Origin: S144-45 sp015494035
GTDB taxonomy: Bacteria > Pseudomonadota > Gammaproteobacteria > Xanthomonadales > Marinicellaceae
Direction of reading: 5' to 3'
Assembly: GCA_027057345.1 (NCBI GenBank)
Contig: JALUIX010000126.1
Coordinates: 1-50,387, forward strand
Length of the DNA: 50,387 bases
The position numbers and the translations under genes were made by a program. Positions 33,966-42,843 of the stretch are shown one piece after another (the stretch's first letter is position 1; each line of letters opens with the position of its first letter). The notes beneath the pieces were generated by a model, which saw only the letters and a program-made list of their open reading frames with translations, did no database searches and was not told the DNA's origin.

Positions 33966-36245
33966 TCAGAACTGCCAGGAAAGTGACGCCGACCAGGTAC
34001 GGCCGGGTTGTGTCAGGGCGTTTATGATGGCGTCATTGGCATCAAAATTCCGCACCTGCTGCCAGTCCCAGTATTTCTTGTCAAACACGTTGTAAACACC
34101 CAGTCGGGCTTCGCCTTCGTGACCGGAAGACCCGTGCCACTGGTAGCCGGCAAACAGGTCAAGCACACCATAGCCGGCTGGCTTGAAAAGAGTTTCGCGG
34201 GTTTCATCCACGCGATCCTTGGCCTGACTCACGGTCAGGTAGGCATCGGCAAACCAGTTGCGGTTATTCGATTGCCAATGGCCACTGAACACGCCCTTGG
34301 CCGGTGACACGCTATTGAGTGGCTGGTGCTTACTCTGGTTGTCACCCCGTGACCAGGCCAGCTTGGCGTCAAAGGCCCATTGTGGCGACACTTGCCAGTG
34401 ATGATCCAGCTCGGCCCCGTAAATGCGCGCCTGATGGATGTTGATGGACTGAAACAGTAGCGTGCCGGTTTCCGGATCGACCCCCAAACGCGCCTTGGTT
34501 TCGATAAAGTCCTTGTATTTGGTGTAAAAGAGGCTGAACTCCAGCCGTCGGGTCTCGCTGAAATGACGCAAGCCCAGCTCCAGGCCGTTGGAAATTTCCG
34601 ACTTGAGGTCGGGGTTGGGCAAGGCCCGCAGGTGAAACAGCGGAATGTTCAGGCCGATGTTAACGTCATCAAAAGGTGGCGCCCGAAAACCGCGTGCGTA
34701 CTGCGCGTATAACCGGGTGCTGTCGTTAAGCGCATACAGGACACCCAATTTGGGCGAGAAGTCCGATTCGGTGATGGACACCACCTCCGTATCCAGTCCG
34801 TTGGCATCAAACAGGGCATCACGATCCGGGTTCAGGTGATAATAGTCCAGACGCAGCGCCGGAATAAACGTCCACGGGCTGTCAACCACGCGAATTTCAT
34901 CCAGCACAAACAGGCCTGCTTCGGTGACACTGGAATTAGGAAAGTCACGGCGTGGGAAGGTCTCGCCCAGTATGCTGTTTGTGACATCGCCGGTGATCAG
35001 GTTGGTCTGGCTGGCATTGCGCAATTCTTCCACTGCGTTGTGCTCCAGTTCCAGCCCGGCAATCAGGCTGTGAGCCAGCTGTCCGGTGTTCCAGTTTTTG
35101 TTGGCGTTCAGCTCCAGACCGCTGCGTTGCTGCTGGTATTCAAAGCGGCGGTACTGGGCCAGAGGCGTGCCGTGTCGCGAGCGGCGTTTTTCGTGCGTAT
35201 TCTGGGCAAAATCCGTGTCGGCATAAAACAGCCGCAGCAGGCCATCGTCAAACCAGCCACTGAGGGCAAATTCGTGCTCCAGCGAAAACTGGGCGTGAGA
35301 ATTTTCGTCATCGCCTCTCAGCTCGCTGGTGCGACGAAAGCGACCCTGACCGATAAAGGAATTGATCTGGCTCTGACTGTCACGCTGGCTGGCCAGGAAC
35401 TCGAAACGCCAGACACCGCCGATGTCGTTGCTGTGGGTGAACTTGCCAAACAGGCTTTGCTGGTCCCAGTCGGCAAAATCCCGATTCAGGCTGACCGAAT
35501 CATGCACCACGCGGGCCTTGCCATCTCGCTGACTGAAGGCCAGCAAGCCGTCCACCGCGTTTCCACGCCAGGCCGTCATGCCGGTGAATGCACGCCCATG
35601 GGTGCGGCCATCGTAAGCAGTGCGTATTTTGTAGTAAGGCTGACTGTCGCTGGCGAGGTCTTCGGGATTCCAGGTGTGAATCGCCAACACGCCGCCAATG
35701 GCATCACTGCCATAAAGGGTGGAGGCCGGGCCTTTGAGAATTTCTACCCGGCGAATCAGATCCACCTCGGGCAGGAAAGCGGTCGCATGGGCGTAGGAAC
35801 CCAGGGAAAACTGTTGATTGGCCGGCACGCCATCCACTTCAATGGCCACTCGGTTTTTGCCAATGCCACGCACGTTGATCCCGGCCGGGCCAAAGCGGGT
35901 GCCGCCGCCCTCGGTAAACACGCCACTTTCATACTGCAGGGCATCGAACAGGCTTTCACTCAGGGTGCGCTGCAAGTCATCACTGGAAATCACGTCCACT
36001 GCCGCGGCCACATCCAGCACGGGCCGTTGCTGTTTTGTCGCCACCCCAATGACCACCGTGGGTGGCAGGGCAATGGCGGTGTTGTCAGCCAGTCGCTGGC
36101 TGTTGTCCGTCAACATATCGACAACGACGGGCTGCTGTTGCGTGGTCGCTTGTGTGGGCTTATCCCGGTTTGTTTGGGCCGGGGCGAGCCCAGCCAGGGC
36201 CAACGCTGCCGCGCCCAGGCCCAGCCACAGGGGTTCAGTCTTCAT
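33966..36245 (-). CDS. TonB-dependent haem receptor
   Basis: 759-residue outer-membrane receptor. A signal peptide (MKTEPLWLGLGAAALALAGLAPA) is followed by a plug domain (LPPTVVIGVAT, a TonB-box-like region; then VRGIGKNRVAIEVDGVPANQ and RVEILKGPASTLYGSDAIGGVL) and a 22-strand barrel ending in WSASLSWQF. The haem-receptor FRAP box (FRAPPFDD) and NPDL box (NPDLKSE) are both present with a histidine between them (PLFHLRALPNPDL), as in HemR-type receptors. Haem uptake is therefore the best call; a related siderophore or copper receptor cannot be excluded. It has its own FNR-type promoter and lies directly upstream of nirS. Confidence 0.85.
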   Translation of the reverse strand: MKTEPLWLGLGAAALALAGLAPAQTNRDKPTQATTQQQPVVVDMLTDNSQRLADNTAIALPPTVVIGVATKQQRPVLDVAAAVDVISSDDLQRTLSESLFDALQYESGVFTEGGGTRFGPAGINVRGIGKNRVAIEVDGVPANQQFSLGSYAHATAFLPEVDLIRRVEILKGPASTLYGSDAIGGVLAIHTWNPEDLASDSQPYYKIRTAYDGRTHGRAFTGMTAWRGNAVDGLLAFSQRDGKARVVHDSVSLNRDFADWDQQSLFGKFTHSNDIGGVWRFEFLASQRDSQSQINSFIGQGRFRRTSELRGDDENSHAQFSLEHEFALSGWFDDGLLRLFYADTDFAQNTHEKRRSRHGTPLAQYRRFEYQQQRSGLELNANKNWNTGQLAHSLIAGLELEHNAVEELRNASQTNLITGDVTNSILGETFPRRDFPNSSVTEAGLFVLDEIRVVDSPWTFIPALRLDYYHLNPDRDALFDANGLDTEVVSITESDFSPKLGVLYALNDSTRLYAQYARGFRAPPFDDVNIGLNIPLFHLRALPNPDLKSEISNGLELGLRHFSETRRLEFSLFYTKYKDFIETKARLGVDPETGTLLFQSINIHQARIYGAELDHHWQVSPQWAFDAKLAWSRGDNQSKHQPLNSVSPAKGVFSGHWQSNNRNWFADAYLTVSQAKDRVDETRETLFKPAGYGVLDLFAGYQWHGSSGHEGEARLGVYNVFDKKYWDWQQVRNFDANDAIINALTQPGRTWSASLSWQF

Positions 36246-36520
36246 GGGTTGTTCTCCGCTTTTGAACAAAATAACCGGCCCGGACTCGGGCCATTCATGG
36301 TGTTTGTCAGTTTATGTCTGACAGGCGGAAGTGTAGGCAATACGGCCAGGCCATGCCTTGATGCACGTCAATGCAACGGCCAACGCTTTGGCTGTTCACC
36401 CCAATCGCAGAAGAAATGGCCACTTGAGAATTTAGCGGGGTCAGCCAGTGAACCAGTCAGTGGAAAACCACACAGGCACAAAAACAGTTTGTCAGTTAAA
36501 AGGGGTGCAGAAACAGAAAA
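36246..36520. other. Leader region of the haem receptor
   Basis: 275 bases without a gene. It contains the receptor promoter and FNR-type box. Between the box and tRNA-Leu I see no further recognisable feature. Confidence 0.5.
36323..36371 (-). promoter_or_regulatory. Class II FNR/DNR-type promoter of the haem receptor
   Basis: TTGATGCACGTCAA at 36358-36371 matches TTGAT-N4-RTCAA. On the minus strand a TACACT -10 lies at 36335-36330, so the predicted start is near 36323 and the box centre at about -41.5. The receptor ATG is at 36245. Confidence 0.7.
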
Positions 36521-36607
36521 TGGTGCCCGGGGCCGGAATCGAACCGGCACGGTGTTGCCACCGAGGGATTTTAAGTCCCTTGCGTCTACCAATTTCGCCA
36601 CCCGGGC
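36521..36607 (-). tRNA. tRNA-Leu(UAA)
   Basis: 87-nucleotide class II tRNA with encoded CCA. Acceptor GCCCGGG pairs with CCCGGGC. The anticodon loop CTTAAAA gives UAA. A long variable arm (CTCGGTGGCAACACCG) and the T loop GGTTCGATTCC are present. It matches leuZ in the pgsA-glyW-cysT-leuZ order of E. coli. Confidence 0.97.
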
Positions 36608-36614
36608 GGGTGGT

Positions 36615-36783
36615 TTAGGGAACCTCTGGTCGAATCGTGACACGGCATCTTGCGGCGTAAAATCGTCCATTTCTGCGTTGCAAACCTTCACAATAGCCTT
36701 GCTATTGCGTGCGGTTTGCGCCTTGAACTGAACAATTTTACACGCCAATCTGTTCGCGCCAGATTCAATCAGAGTTTCCTTAG
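36615..36783. repeat. MITE-like quasi-palindromic element, copy 5 (subfamily B)
   Basis: About 169 bp, inverted relative to copy 3 and highly similar to copy 2. It sits between tRNA-Cys and tRNA-Leu in the otherwise conserved tRNA cluster, ending 7 bases before the 5' end of tRNA-Leu. Confidence 0.85.
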
Positions 36784-36792
36784 CGAAAAGAA

Positions 36793-36866
36793 TGGAGGCT
36801 GGAGCCGGAATCGAACCGGCGTACACGGCTTTGCAGGCCGCTGTATAACCACTCTACCATCCAGCC
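36793..36866 (-). tRNA. tRNA-Cys(GCA)
   Basis: 74 nucleotides with encoded CCA. Acceptor GGCTGGA pairs with TCCAGCC. The anticodon loop CTGCAAA gives GCA. The T arm is GCCGGTTCGATTCCGGC. Confidence 0.97.
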
Positions 36867-36979
36867 TTGTGGTGCTTTTGGAAGTGCAATTTTCCTCGTA
36901 TTGGTGATGAAAAACAAGTGTTTTTTCAATGGGCGATCGACTGAAAAGACACCTGCCCCACCGCCAGCGGAAGAAAAAC

Positions 36980-37005
36980 AAAGGCCAGTCGTGCGACTGG
37001 CCTTT
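36980..37005 (-). terminator. Terminator-like hairpin between tRNA-Gly and tRNA-Cys
   Basis: AAAGGCCAGTCG (36980-36991) pairs perfectly with CGACTGGCCTTT (36994-37005). On the minus strand a T-rich tract follows, so it looks like an intrinsic terminator inside the pgsA-tRNA cluster. It could instead be a processing hairpin. Confidence 0.65.
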
Positions 37006-37017
37006 GGGTAGGAATTC

Positions 37018-37093
<76 letters not shown>

Positions 37094-37140
37094 TTTGAGG
37101 ACGCACATTTTATCGCGGAAGTGGTTTTTGTCAACCACAT

Positions 37141-37746
37141 TTATTCGCTTTTTTCGGCCACCGGCTCTGCATTGCCCTGGCTGTCAGTATCACTTATGCG
37201 CATCATTGGCCAGGCGGCTTTCAGGTAAACAAACATGGACCACAAGGTCAAAACAGCGGCCACGTAGAGCAATACCAGGCCAATGCGGAAAACCGGCAAG
37301 CCCAGGATCGGGTCCTTGTACAGCAGAAAGCCAATGGCGGTCATCTGAAACACGGTTTTGATCTTGCCAATCATGGCCACGCCAACGGTGGCCCGTTCGC
37401 CCAGCTCGGCCATCCATTCGCGCAGGGCCGAGACGGTGATCTCTCGGCCGATAATCACCTGGGTGGCAATCATCATCAGAATCGTGGGGTGGCTTTGCAG
37501 GAGCATGATCAAGGCGGTGGAAACGGTGAGCTTGTCGGCCACCGGGTCAAGAAAGGCCCCGAAACGGGAAAAGGTCTTGTGCTTGCGGGCAAAATAACCG
37601 TCCAGAAAGTCTGTCAGGCTGGCCAGGACAAACACCACCGTGGCGGCCTTGCGGCCCCAGGGCACTGGCAAATAAAAAAACAGAATCATCACCGGAATCA
37701 GCGCGATGCGCAAAATGGTCAAGGCATTAGGCAGGTGTTTGGTCAT
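37141..37746 (-). CDS. pgsA: CDP-diacylglycerol--glycerol-3-phosphate 3-phosphatidyltransferase
   Basis: 201-residue membrane enzyme of phosphatidylglycerol synthesis. The CDP-alcohol phosphotransferase motif DGxxAR-x8-G-x3-D-x3-D is complete (D49, G50, A53, R54, G63, D67, D71). Four to six membrane helices are present, with the C-terminus rich in Asp/Glu. It lies 54 bases after uvrC on the minus strand and upstream of the tRNA cluster, the same order as E. coli. Confidence 0.95.
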   Translation of the reverse strand: MTKHLPNALTILRIALIPVMILFFYLPVPWGRKAATVVFVLASLTDFLDGYFARKHKTFSRFGAFLDPVADKLTVSTALIMLLQSHPTILMMIATQVIIGREITVSALREWMAELGERATVGVAMIGKIKTVFQMTAIGFLLYKDPILGLPVFRIGLVLLYVAAVLTLWSMFVYLKAAWPMMRISDTDSQGNAEPVAEKSE

Positions 37747-37800
37747 GGGCGGGTGACGGTGAAAGGCTTAGGCGAAGGGTAGCCAGTTGCCTGGCCAAAA

Positions 37801-39648
37801 TCAACCGGCACGGTGTAAATGGCGGTAAATTTTCTCAGCCAGGGCGCGGCTGATGCCCGGGATGGCGGCAATTTCCTCGATACCGGCTTTTTCCAGTCCC
37901 TGCAGGCCACCGAAGTGTTTCAGCAGCCGCAACCGGCGTTGCTGGCCCACACCGGGGATGCCTTCCAAAGGCGATGTTTTGCGTGACCTGGTCAATGCCT
38001 TGCGGTGCCCGCTGATGGCAAAGCGGTGCGCTTCGTCGCGGATAAACTGCACCATGTGAGACAGCAGGGAATGTGATTCGGGCTTGAGCATCCGGTCCTG
38101 GCTGAGCACAAACAGCCGCTCCTGACCGGCTGTGCGGTTTTCATCCTTGGCAATGCCAATCACTTCGATGTCATCGATGCCGTGCTCTGCCAACACCTGA
38201 CGGGCCTGGTTGGCCTGCCCTTTGCCACCATCAATGAGCCACACATCCGGCAACTCCAGGGCATGTTTTTTGAGCGACTGCAGGCGTTTTTCCAACACCG
38301 AACGCATAGCCGCGTAATCATCCCCGCCGGTGATCCCGGAAATCCGGTAAATGCGATAAAGCTTTCTGTTGGTGCCATTCACATCAAAAACCACACAGGA
38401 GGCACGCGTGTGCTCGCCGTGTGAATGGCTGATATCAAAACATTCCACCCGTTGCACCGGCCCTTTCAGTCCCAGCTGGTTTTCCCAGGTCTGCCATTTC
38501 TGCTGCCAGTTGGCGACCTTGCTGAGCTTTTGTTGCAAGGCGTTACGGGCATTGGTTTCGGTCAATTCCAGCCAGCGCCGTCGCTGCCCGCGCGGCTTGT
38601 GAACCAGACTGACCTTGCGCCCGCCCAGCTGCGACAGCATTTCGCCCAGCAGCTCGGGCTCGGCCACGGCGGTATTGCTGATCACAGTTTCCGGCACCGG
38701 CTTGTCCAGGTAATACTGGCTGAGAAACGCCTGTAATATGGCCGCCGGGCTGCTGCCAGCCGGCGCCTTGGGAAAGAAGCTGCGGTGCCCCAGCACCTGG
38801 CCGTTGCGGATGGCCCCAAGGGTCACCACCGAGACGCCAAAGTCCTGTAACAGGCAGAACACATCGAGGTTGACCGCGCGGTTGTTTTCCATCAACTGCT
38901 GCGATTGCATCTGCTTCAGTTCGCGGATCTGGTCACGCACCGCCGCAGCCTGCTCGAATCGCAGGTTTTCGGCATGGGCTTCCATTTCCGTCACCAGCTG
39001 CTGGATGATGTGCTCGCTTTTGCCTTGCAGAAACTGTTCGGTGTAATCGATTTGGCGCTGGTATTCTTCCGGGCTGATCAAACCAACGCACGGCGCCGAA
39101 CAGCGTCCAATCTGGTGTTGCAGGCACGGGCGGGAGCGGTTGGAAAAGGTCTGGTTATTGCACTGCCGCACGCGAAACAGCTTTTGCAGGTGGTTGAGCG
39201 TGTGACGCACCGCCTGGGCGCTGGGATACGGACCGTAATAACGGCCCTTACTGGTTTTGGCGCCTCGGCGAAACTCCAGTAAAGGGTATTTGTCGTCGTT
39301 CACCGACAGATAAATATAGGGGTAACTTTTGCCGTCCTTGAGCAGAATGTTATAACGCGGCTTGTATTTCTTGATGAGCTGGTTTTCCAGCAGCAGGGCT
39401 TCGGCTTCGGTGCGCGTGATGCTGTGCTGCATGGCGGCCACCTGACGCAGCAACTGCATAGTTTTGGTGTCTTTGGCCCGTCCGCTGAAGTAGCTGCCCA
39501 CGCGTTTTCTCAAGTTACGCGCCTTGCCCACGTAGATGACTTTGTCGTGACCATCCAGCATCTGATAGATGCCAGGCAGCTCTGGCAAGGCCCTGGCATA
39601 GGCTTTGCCGTCAAAATCCGATGATGTGTGCGAAGCGGCCTTCGCCAT
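37801..39648 (-). CDS. uvrC: UvrABC excinuclease subunit C
   Basis: 615 residues making the two incisions of nucleotide excision repair. The N-terminal GIY-YIG nuclease (PGIYQM...VIYVGKARNLRKRV) is followed by the cysteine region CLQHQIGRCSAPCVG, the UVR domain (LRFEQAAAVRDQIRELK), the RNase H-like C-terminal nuclease with ECFDISHSHGE and VWLIDGGKGQ, and C-terminal helix-hairpin-helix motifs (LEGIPGVGQQRR, IAAIPGISRALAEKI). The ATG at 39648 is preferred over a GTG at 39681, which would run into moaE; either gives a full-length protein. Confidence 0.95.
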   Translation of the reverse strand: MAKAASHTSSDFDGKAYARALPELPGIYQMLDGHDKVIYVGKARNLRKRVGSYFSGRAKDTKTMQLLRQVAAMQHSITRTEAEALLLENQLIKKYKPRYNILLKDGKSYPYIYLSVNDDKYPLLEFRRGAKTSKGRYYGPYPSAQAVRHTLNHLQKLFRVRQCNNQTFSNRSRPCLQHQIGRCSAPCVGLISPEEYQRQIDYTEQFLQGKSEHIIQQLVTEMEAHAENLRFEQAAAVRDQIRELKQMQSQQLMENNRAVNLDVFCLLQDFGVSVVTLGAIRNGQVLGHRSFFPKAPAGSSPAAILQAFLSQYYLDKPVPETVISNTAVAEPELLGEMLSQLGGRKVSLVHKPRGQRRRWLELTETNARNALQQKLSKVANWQQKWQTWENQLGLKGPVQRVECFDISHSHGEHTRASCVVFDVNGTNRKLYRIYRISGITGGDDYAAMRSVLEKRLQSLKKHALELPDVWLIDGGKGQANQARQVLAEHGIDDIEVIGIAKDENRTAGQERLFVLSQDRMLKPESHSLLSHMVQFIRDEAHRFAISGHRKALTRSRKTSPLEGIPGVGQQRRLRLLKHFGGLQGLEKAGIEEIAAIPGISRALAEKIYRHLHRAG

Positions 39649-39652
39649 GGGC

Positions 39653-40063
39653 TTATTCCTGTTCAACCCAGCCGGATTCACCGTCTGTCCAGCTTTCGTT
39701 TTTCCAGATAGGCACGCGGGACTTCACTTCATCCAGGATGTAGCGACAGGCCTTGAATGCGGCGTCACGATGGGCGGCAGAAACGCCCACCCACACGGCC
39801 ATGTCACCGATGTCCAGCATTCCCACCCGGTGCACACAGACCGCCTGCACAATATCAAAGCGCTGGCGGGCTTCAGCCAGTATGCGTTCGCCCTCGCTCT
39901 TGGCCAGTGCCGGGTAGGCCTCATAGGCCAGACGGGTGACGGATTTGCCCTGATTATGATCGCGCACCCAGCCTTCGAAGCAGACGAATCCACCGGCTTG
40001 CGGGTCCTGGCATTGCTGGCGCAGGGACTGGGCATTAATAGGCTGTTGACTGAGGGCAAACAC
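39653..40063 (-). CDS. moaE: Molybdopterin synthase catalytic subunit
   Basis: 136 residues. MoaE converts precursor Z (cPMP) to molybdopterin using the thiocarboxylate on MoaD. GGFVCFEGWVRDHNQGK, HRVGMLDIGDMAVWVGVSAAHR and the C-terminal VPIWKNESWTDGESGWV are family signatures, with the catalytic lysine in PIWKNE. A longer frame exists, but the GTG at 40063 has GGGAGG five bases upstream and lies one base after the moaD stop, so it is chosen. Confidence 0.93.
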   Translation of the reverse strand: MFALSQQPINAQSLRQQCQDPQAGGFVCFEGWVRDHNQGKSVTRLAYEAYPALAKSEGERILAEARQRFDIVQAVCVHRVGMLDIGDMAVWVGVSAAHRDAAFKACRYILDEVKSRVPIWKNESWTDGESGWVEQE

Positions 40064-40064
40064 A

Positions 40065-40367
40065 TCAACCTCCCGAAGAAGGTGGTAAGAAAGCAACCCG
40101 GTCACCCTCGGTCAGGGTGTCATCCCAGGCCGCAAACGTGTCATTAATCACCGGGCGGATGCTTTCCGGGGCCAGCTGCGCGGCTTCCAGACCCTTGTGT
40201 TGCTGCAGCCTCTCGGCAACCAGCTCCTGCCACAACTGGGCCGGCGTGGTGGCAGTTGTCTGACGTGTGCTGTGCACGAAGCCGAGCTGATCCTTGAGGC
40301 GACCGTAAAGCTCGACTGTAAGCTGCCGGGCTGGTGAGTCCTGCGCTGATTTGATTTCCGGCCTCAT
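40065..40367 (-). CDS. moaD: Molybdopterin synthase sulfur carrier subunit
   Basis: 100 residues with a ubiquitin-like fold and the C-terminal Gly-Gly (LPPSSGG) that is adenylated and thiocarboxylated. The N-terminus is about 15 residues longer than usual. The start overlaps the moaC stop by 4 bases, and the stop is one base from moaE, so the three genes are translationally coupled. Confidence 0.92.
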   Translation of the reverse strand: MRPEIKSAQDSPARQLTVELYGRLKDQLGFVHSTRQTTATTPAQLWQELVAERLQQHKGLEAAQLAPESIRPVINDTFAAWDDTLTEGDRVAFLPPSSGG

Positions 40368-40855
40368 TGGTTATCCTCATTACTGTGGTCGATATCGCTT
40401 TTACCACCGGTTTTTTTCAGTAAGCGGGTTTCACCGATCACCATGTCCTGGGACAGGGCCTTGCACATGTCATACACCGTCAACGCGGCGACGCTGGCGC
40501 CGGTGAGGGCTTCCATTTCCACACCGGTTTTGTGCGTGACGGTGACCGTGCAGTGAATGCGCACGTTGCCTGTATCATCCAGCTGCATGTTAATTTTGCA
40601 GTTTTCAATCCCCAGCGGGTGGCAGAAAGGAATCAGATGGTGGGTTTGCTTGGCAGCCAGGACACCGGCAATGATGGCCGTGTGAAAAACCGGGCCTTTG
40701 GGGGTCATCAATTCACCGTCGTGAAACGCCGCTTGCACTGCTGGTGGCAGAAACACCACACTTTGCGCTGTGGCGCTGCGACGGGTGACGGCCTTGTGGC
40801 TGACGTCCACCATACTCGGGTTGTTATTTTCATCCAGGTGCGTGAGACGGGTCAT
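40364..40855 (-). CDS. moaC: Cyclic pyranopterin monophosphate synthase
   Basis: 163 residues. MoaC converts the MoaA product to cPMP. MVDVSHKAVTRRSATA, AKQTHHLIPFCHPL, KTGVEMEALTGASVAALTVYDMCKA are diagnostic. Full length. Downstream of moaA with a 45-base gap. Confidence 0.96.
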   Translation of the reverse strand: MTRLTHLDENNNPSMVDVSHKAVTRRSATAQSVVFLPPAVQAAFHDGELMTPKGPVFHTAIIAGVLAAKQTHHLIPFCHPLGIENCKINMQLDDTGNVRIHCTVTVTHKTGVEMEALTGASVAALTVYDMCKALSQDMVIGETRLLKKTGGKSDIDHSNEDNQ

Positions 40856-40900
40856 TTGTTGTGTCCTTGTTTTTTGTTCTTTTTATGGCAGCGGCTCATT

Positions 40901-42007
40901 TTAGCCGCCGATCACATACATTTCGATCTTGTTGCTGGTTTTGTTGCGTCTGCTTTGCCGCAATTCGCTGCGTTTCTCGCTGTAGCGATCCGTCCGCCGG
41001 GCCCAGATATCGGCCACCGCCTGACGCAGGGCCGCCACGGTGCTATCAGACAGGGGCCGGGGTTCTTTTAGCGAGTCAGCGCCTGTTGAATGTGAACCTT
41101 TTGCGTCAGCTCCGGCCCGCAACAAGGGCCGCAAGTCATGGCCGCGGGAAGAAAACAGGCAAGTGTAAACCTTGCCATCGGCTGACAGGCGGGCACGGGA
41201 GCAATCGCCGCAAAAAGGCTGGCTGATGCTGGTGATAAAGCCGATTTCACCGCCGCCATCGGCATAGGCGTAGCGTGAGGCCACTTCGCCCCGGTAGTTG
41301 GGCTTGAGCGGCAGCAACGGCCAGTGGGCCTGGATGACTTCGAGGATTTCAGCGGCCGTTATAACCTGTTCCCGGTGCCAGTCATTTTTATTGCCCACGT
41401 CCATAAACTCGATAAACCGCACCACCACCGGGGTGTGGCGAAAGCGCTCCAGTATCGGCAGGACCTGTTGTTCGTTGACGCCGCGCTGAATCACGCAGTT
41501 GACCTTGACCGATTGCAAAGGGCTGGCCACGGCCGTGTCAATGGCCCGCAGTACGGTGTGTAAATCGCCCCGGTTGCCTGAAAGCCGGCGGTATTGTTCA
41601 GCATCCAGTGAATCCAGGCTGATCGTGACGCGTTTCAGACCTGCGGCCACCAGATCGGGCAATTGTCTGCTCAGCAACAGACCGTTGGTGGTCAGGGCAA
41701 TGTCTTCAATGCCGTCAATGGCGTTCAGACGCTGCACCAGCTGTGGCAGGTTCTTGCGCAACAACGGCTCGCCGCCGGTCAGGCGAAGCTTGTTGACGCC
41801 ATGGTAGGCAAAAGCCTCGGCGATGGCCACGATTTCATCGAAGCTCAGGCGTTGGTGGGGGCGCAGGAACTGGTAATTGTCGTCAAACTTTTCTGCCGGC
41901 ATGCAATACGGGCAGCGGTAATTGCAGGTGTCCATGACCGAAATGCGCAAATCCCGCACTGGCCGGCCCAAGCGATCTGTCACGGCTTGAGGGGTAGTGG
42001 CACTCAT
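40901..42007 (-). CDS. moaA: GTP 3',8-cyclase (radical SAM)
   Basis: 368 residues. The radical SAM cluster motif C28-x3-C32-x2-C35 (DTCNYRCPYC) and the second 4Fe-4S site (FCGDCSRARLSADGKVYTC) are intact, and the protein ends with the required Gly-Gly. It is about 30 residues longer than most MoaA because of a hydrophilic insertion near the C-terminus (AGADAKGSHSTGADSLKEPR). The start overlaps the kdkA stop by 4 bases. Confidence 0.95.
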   Translation of the reverse strand: MSATTPQAVTDRLGRPVRDLRISVMDTCNYRCPYCMPAEKFDDNYQFLRPHQRLSFDEIVAIAEAFAYHGVNKLRLTGGEPLLRKNLPQLVQRLNAIDGIEDIALTTNGLLLSRQLPDLVAAGLKRVTISLDSLDAEQYRRLSGNRGDLHTVLRAIDTAVASPLQSVKVNCVIQRGVNEQQVLPILERFRHTPVVVRFIEFMDVGNKNDWHREQVITAAEILEVIQAHWPLLPLKPNYRGEVASRYAYADGGGEIGFITSISQPFCGDCSRARLSADGKVYTCLFSSRGHDLRPLLRAGADAKGSHSTGADSLKEPRPLSDSTVAALRQAVADIWARRTDRYSEKRSELRQSRRNKTSNKIEMYVIGG

Positions 42008-42843
42008 GGCTGTGGTGCTGAGGAATGAACAATTTTACGCATGGCCTCGTCACGGCTTTGGTGATAGGCGTCCATCAGTGCCGTCCAGCCGGCGTCCAGG
42101 GCCGGCGACGAAATGGACTGCGCGGTGCCTTGCGGCGTTTTGCTGGCCACCGTCACCTTCTGGATAGAGCGCCGCAACCGCTTGAGGTTGTCTCGCTGCC
42201 AGGGTGTCAGCGGTGTGCGTTCCGGTTGGCTGTCAGTCATCTTCATACCCTGTGGTTCCCCGAGGTAGCGCCCACGGTCAAAGTCAATCAACCAGGCCAG
42301 GTCCTTGGACAACAAAATATTGTGCGCATTCAGGTCGGCATGAAAATAACCGTGACCGTGCAGCTGACCTATCGCACGACCCACCTTTTGCCAGTTGGCC
42401 AGCTCACCGCTGGCGGCTTCGCTATTGAGAAACCGGGTGAAAGTCTGCTCATGCAGCACAAACTGCATGAGAATGTCAGCGGTGTAGAAAAACCCTTTTT
42501 TCTGCACGCGTGCCGCCACCGGCTGCGGCACAGGCAAACCCTGTTGGCTCATGCGTTGCAGCAAGCGCCATTCTGCCACCGCACGGGTCTTTTCCAGGCC
42601 CTGCCAAATATACCTGTCACGAATTATGCGAGCCGGCAAACCACCACGGAAATAATGCCTCAGCATCCATTTGCCCTGGGGGGATTTCACCATCCAGGCC
42701 GAGCCGCGACCGGAACTGGCACCCAGTAAGCGCCCCTGATCCAGCCAGTATTGGTGGTCAAACCAGCTGTCTTCCGGGGTTAACTGCGGTGTATGAATCA
42801 CCCACTCTCCCGCTTTGTTTGTGCTGATGATTTCAGTGGTCAT
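42004..42843 (-). CDS. kdkA: 3-deoxy-D-manno-octulosonic acid (Kdo) kinase
   Basis: 279 residues with an RIO/ABC1-like small-molecule kinase fold. LRHYFRGGLPARIIRDRYIWQG and LHGHGYFHADLNAHNILL (catalytic HxDxxxxN) with LIDFDRGR (metal-binding DFD) match KdkA, which phosphorylates Kdo in the lipopolysaccharide inner core. Start 42843 overlaps folA by 11 bases; no good Shine-Dalgarno is seen, so an alternative ATG at 42873 is possible. Its place inside a folate/molybdopterin operon is unusual. Confidence 0.85.
   Translation of the reverse strand: MTTEIISTNKAGEWVIHTPQLTPEDSWFDHQYWLDQGRLLGASSGRGSAWMVKSPQGKWMLRHYFRGGLPARIIRDRYIWQGLEKTRAVAEWRLLQRMSQQGLPVPQPVAARVQKKGFFYTADILMQFVLHEQTFTRFLNSEAASGELANWQKVGRAIGQLHGHGYFHADLNAHNILLSKDLAWLIDFDRGRYLGEPQGMKMTDSQPERTPLTPWQRDNLKRLRRSIQKVTVASKTPQGTAQSISSPALDAGWTALMDAYHQSRDEAMRKIVHSSAPQP

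Noticed and set aside
34836..36731. A 631-codon plus-strand reading frame opposite the TonB receptor
   Set aside because: It lies entirely antisense to a clear receptor gene and has no recognisable domain; long shadow frames are expected in GC-rich coding DNA.
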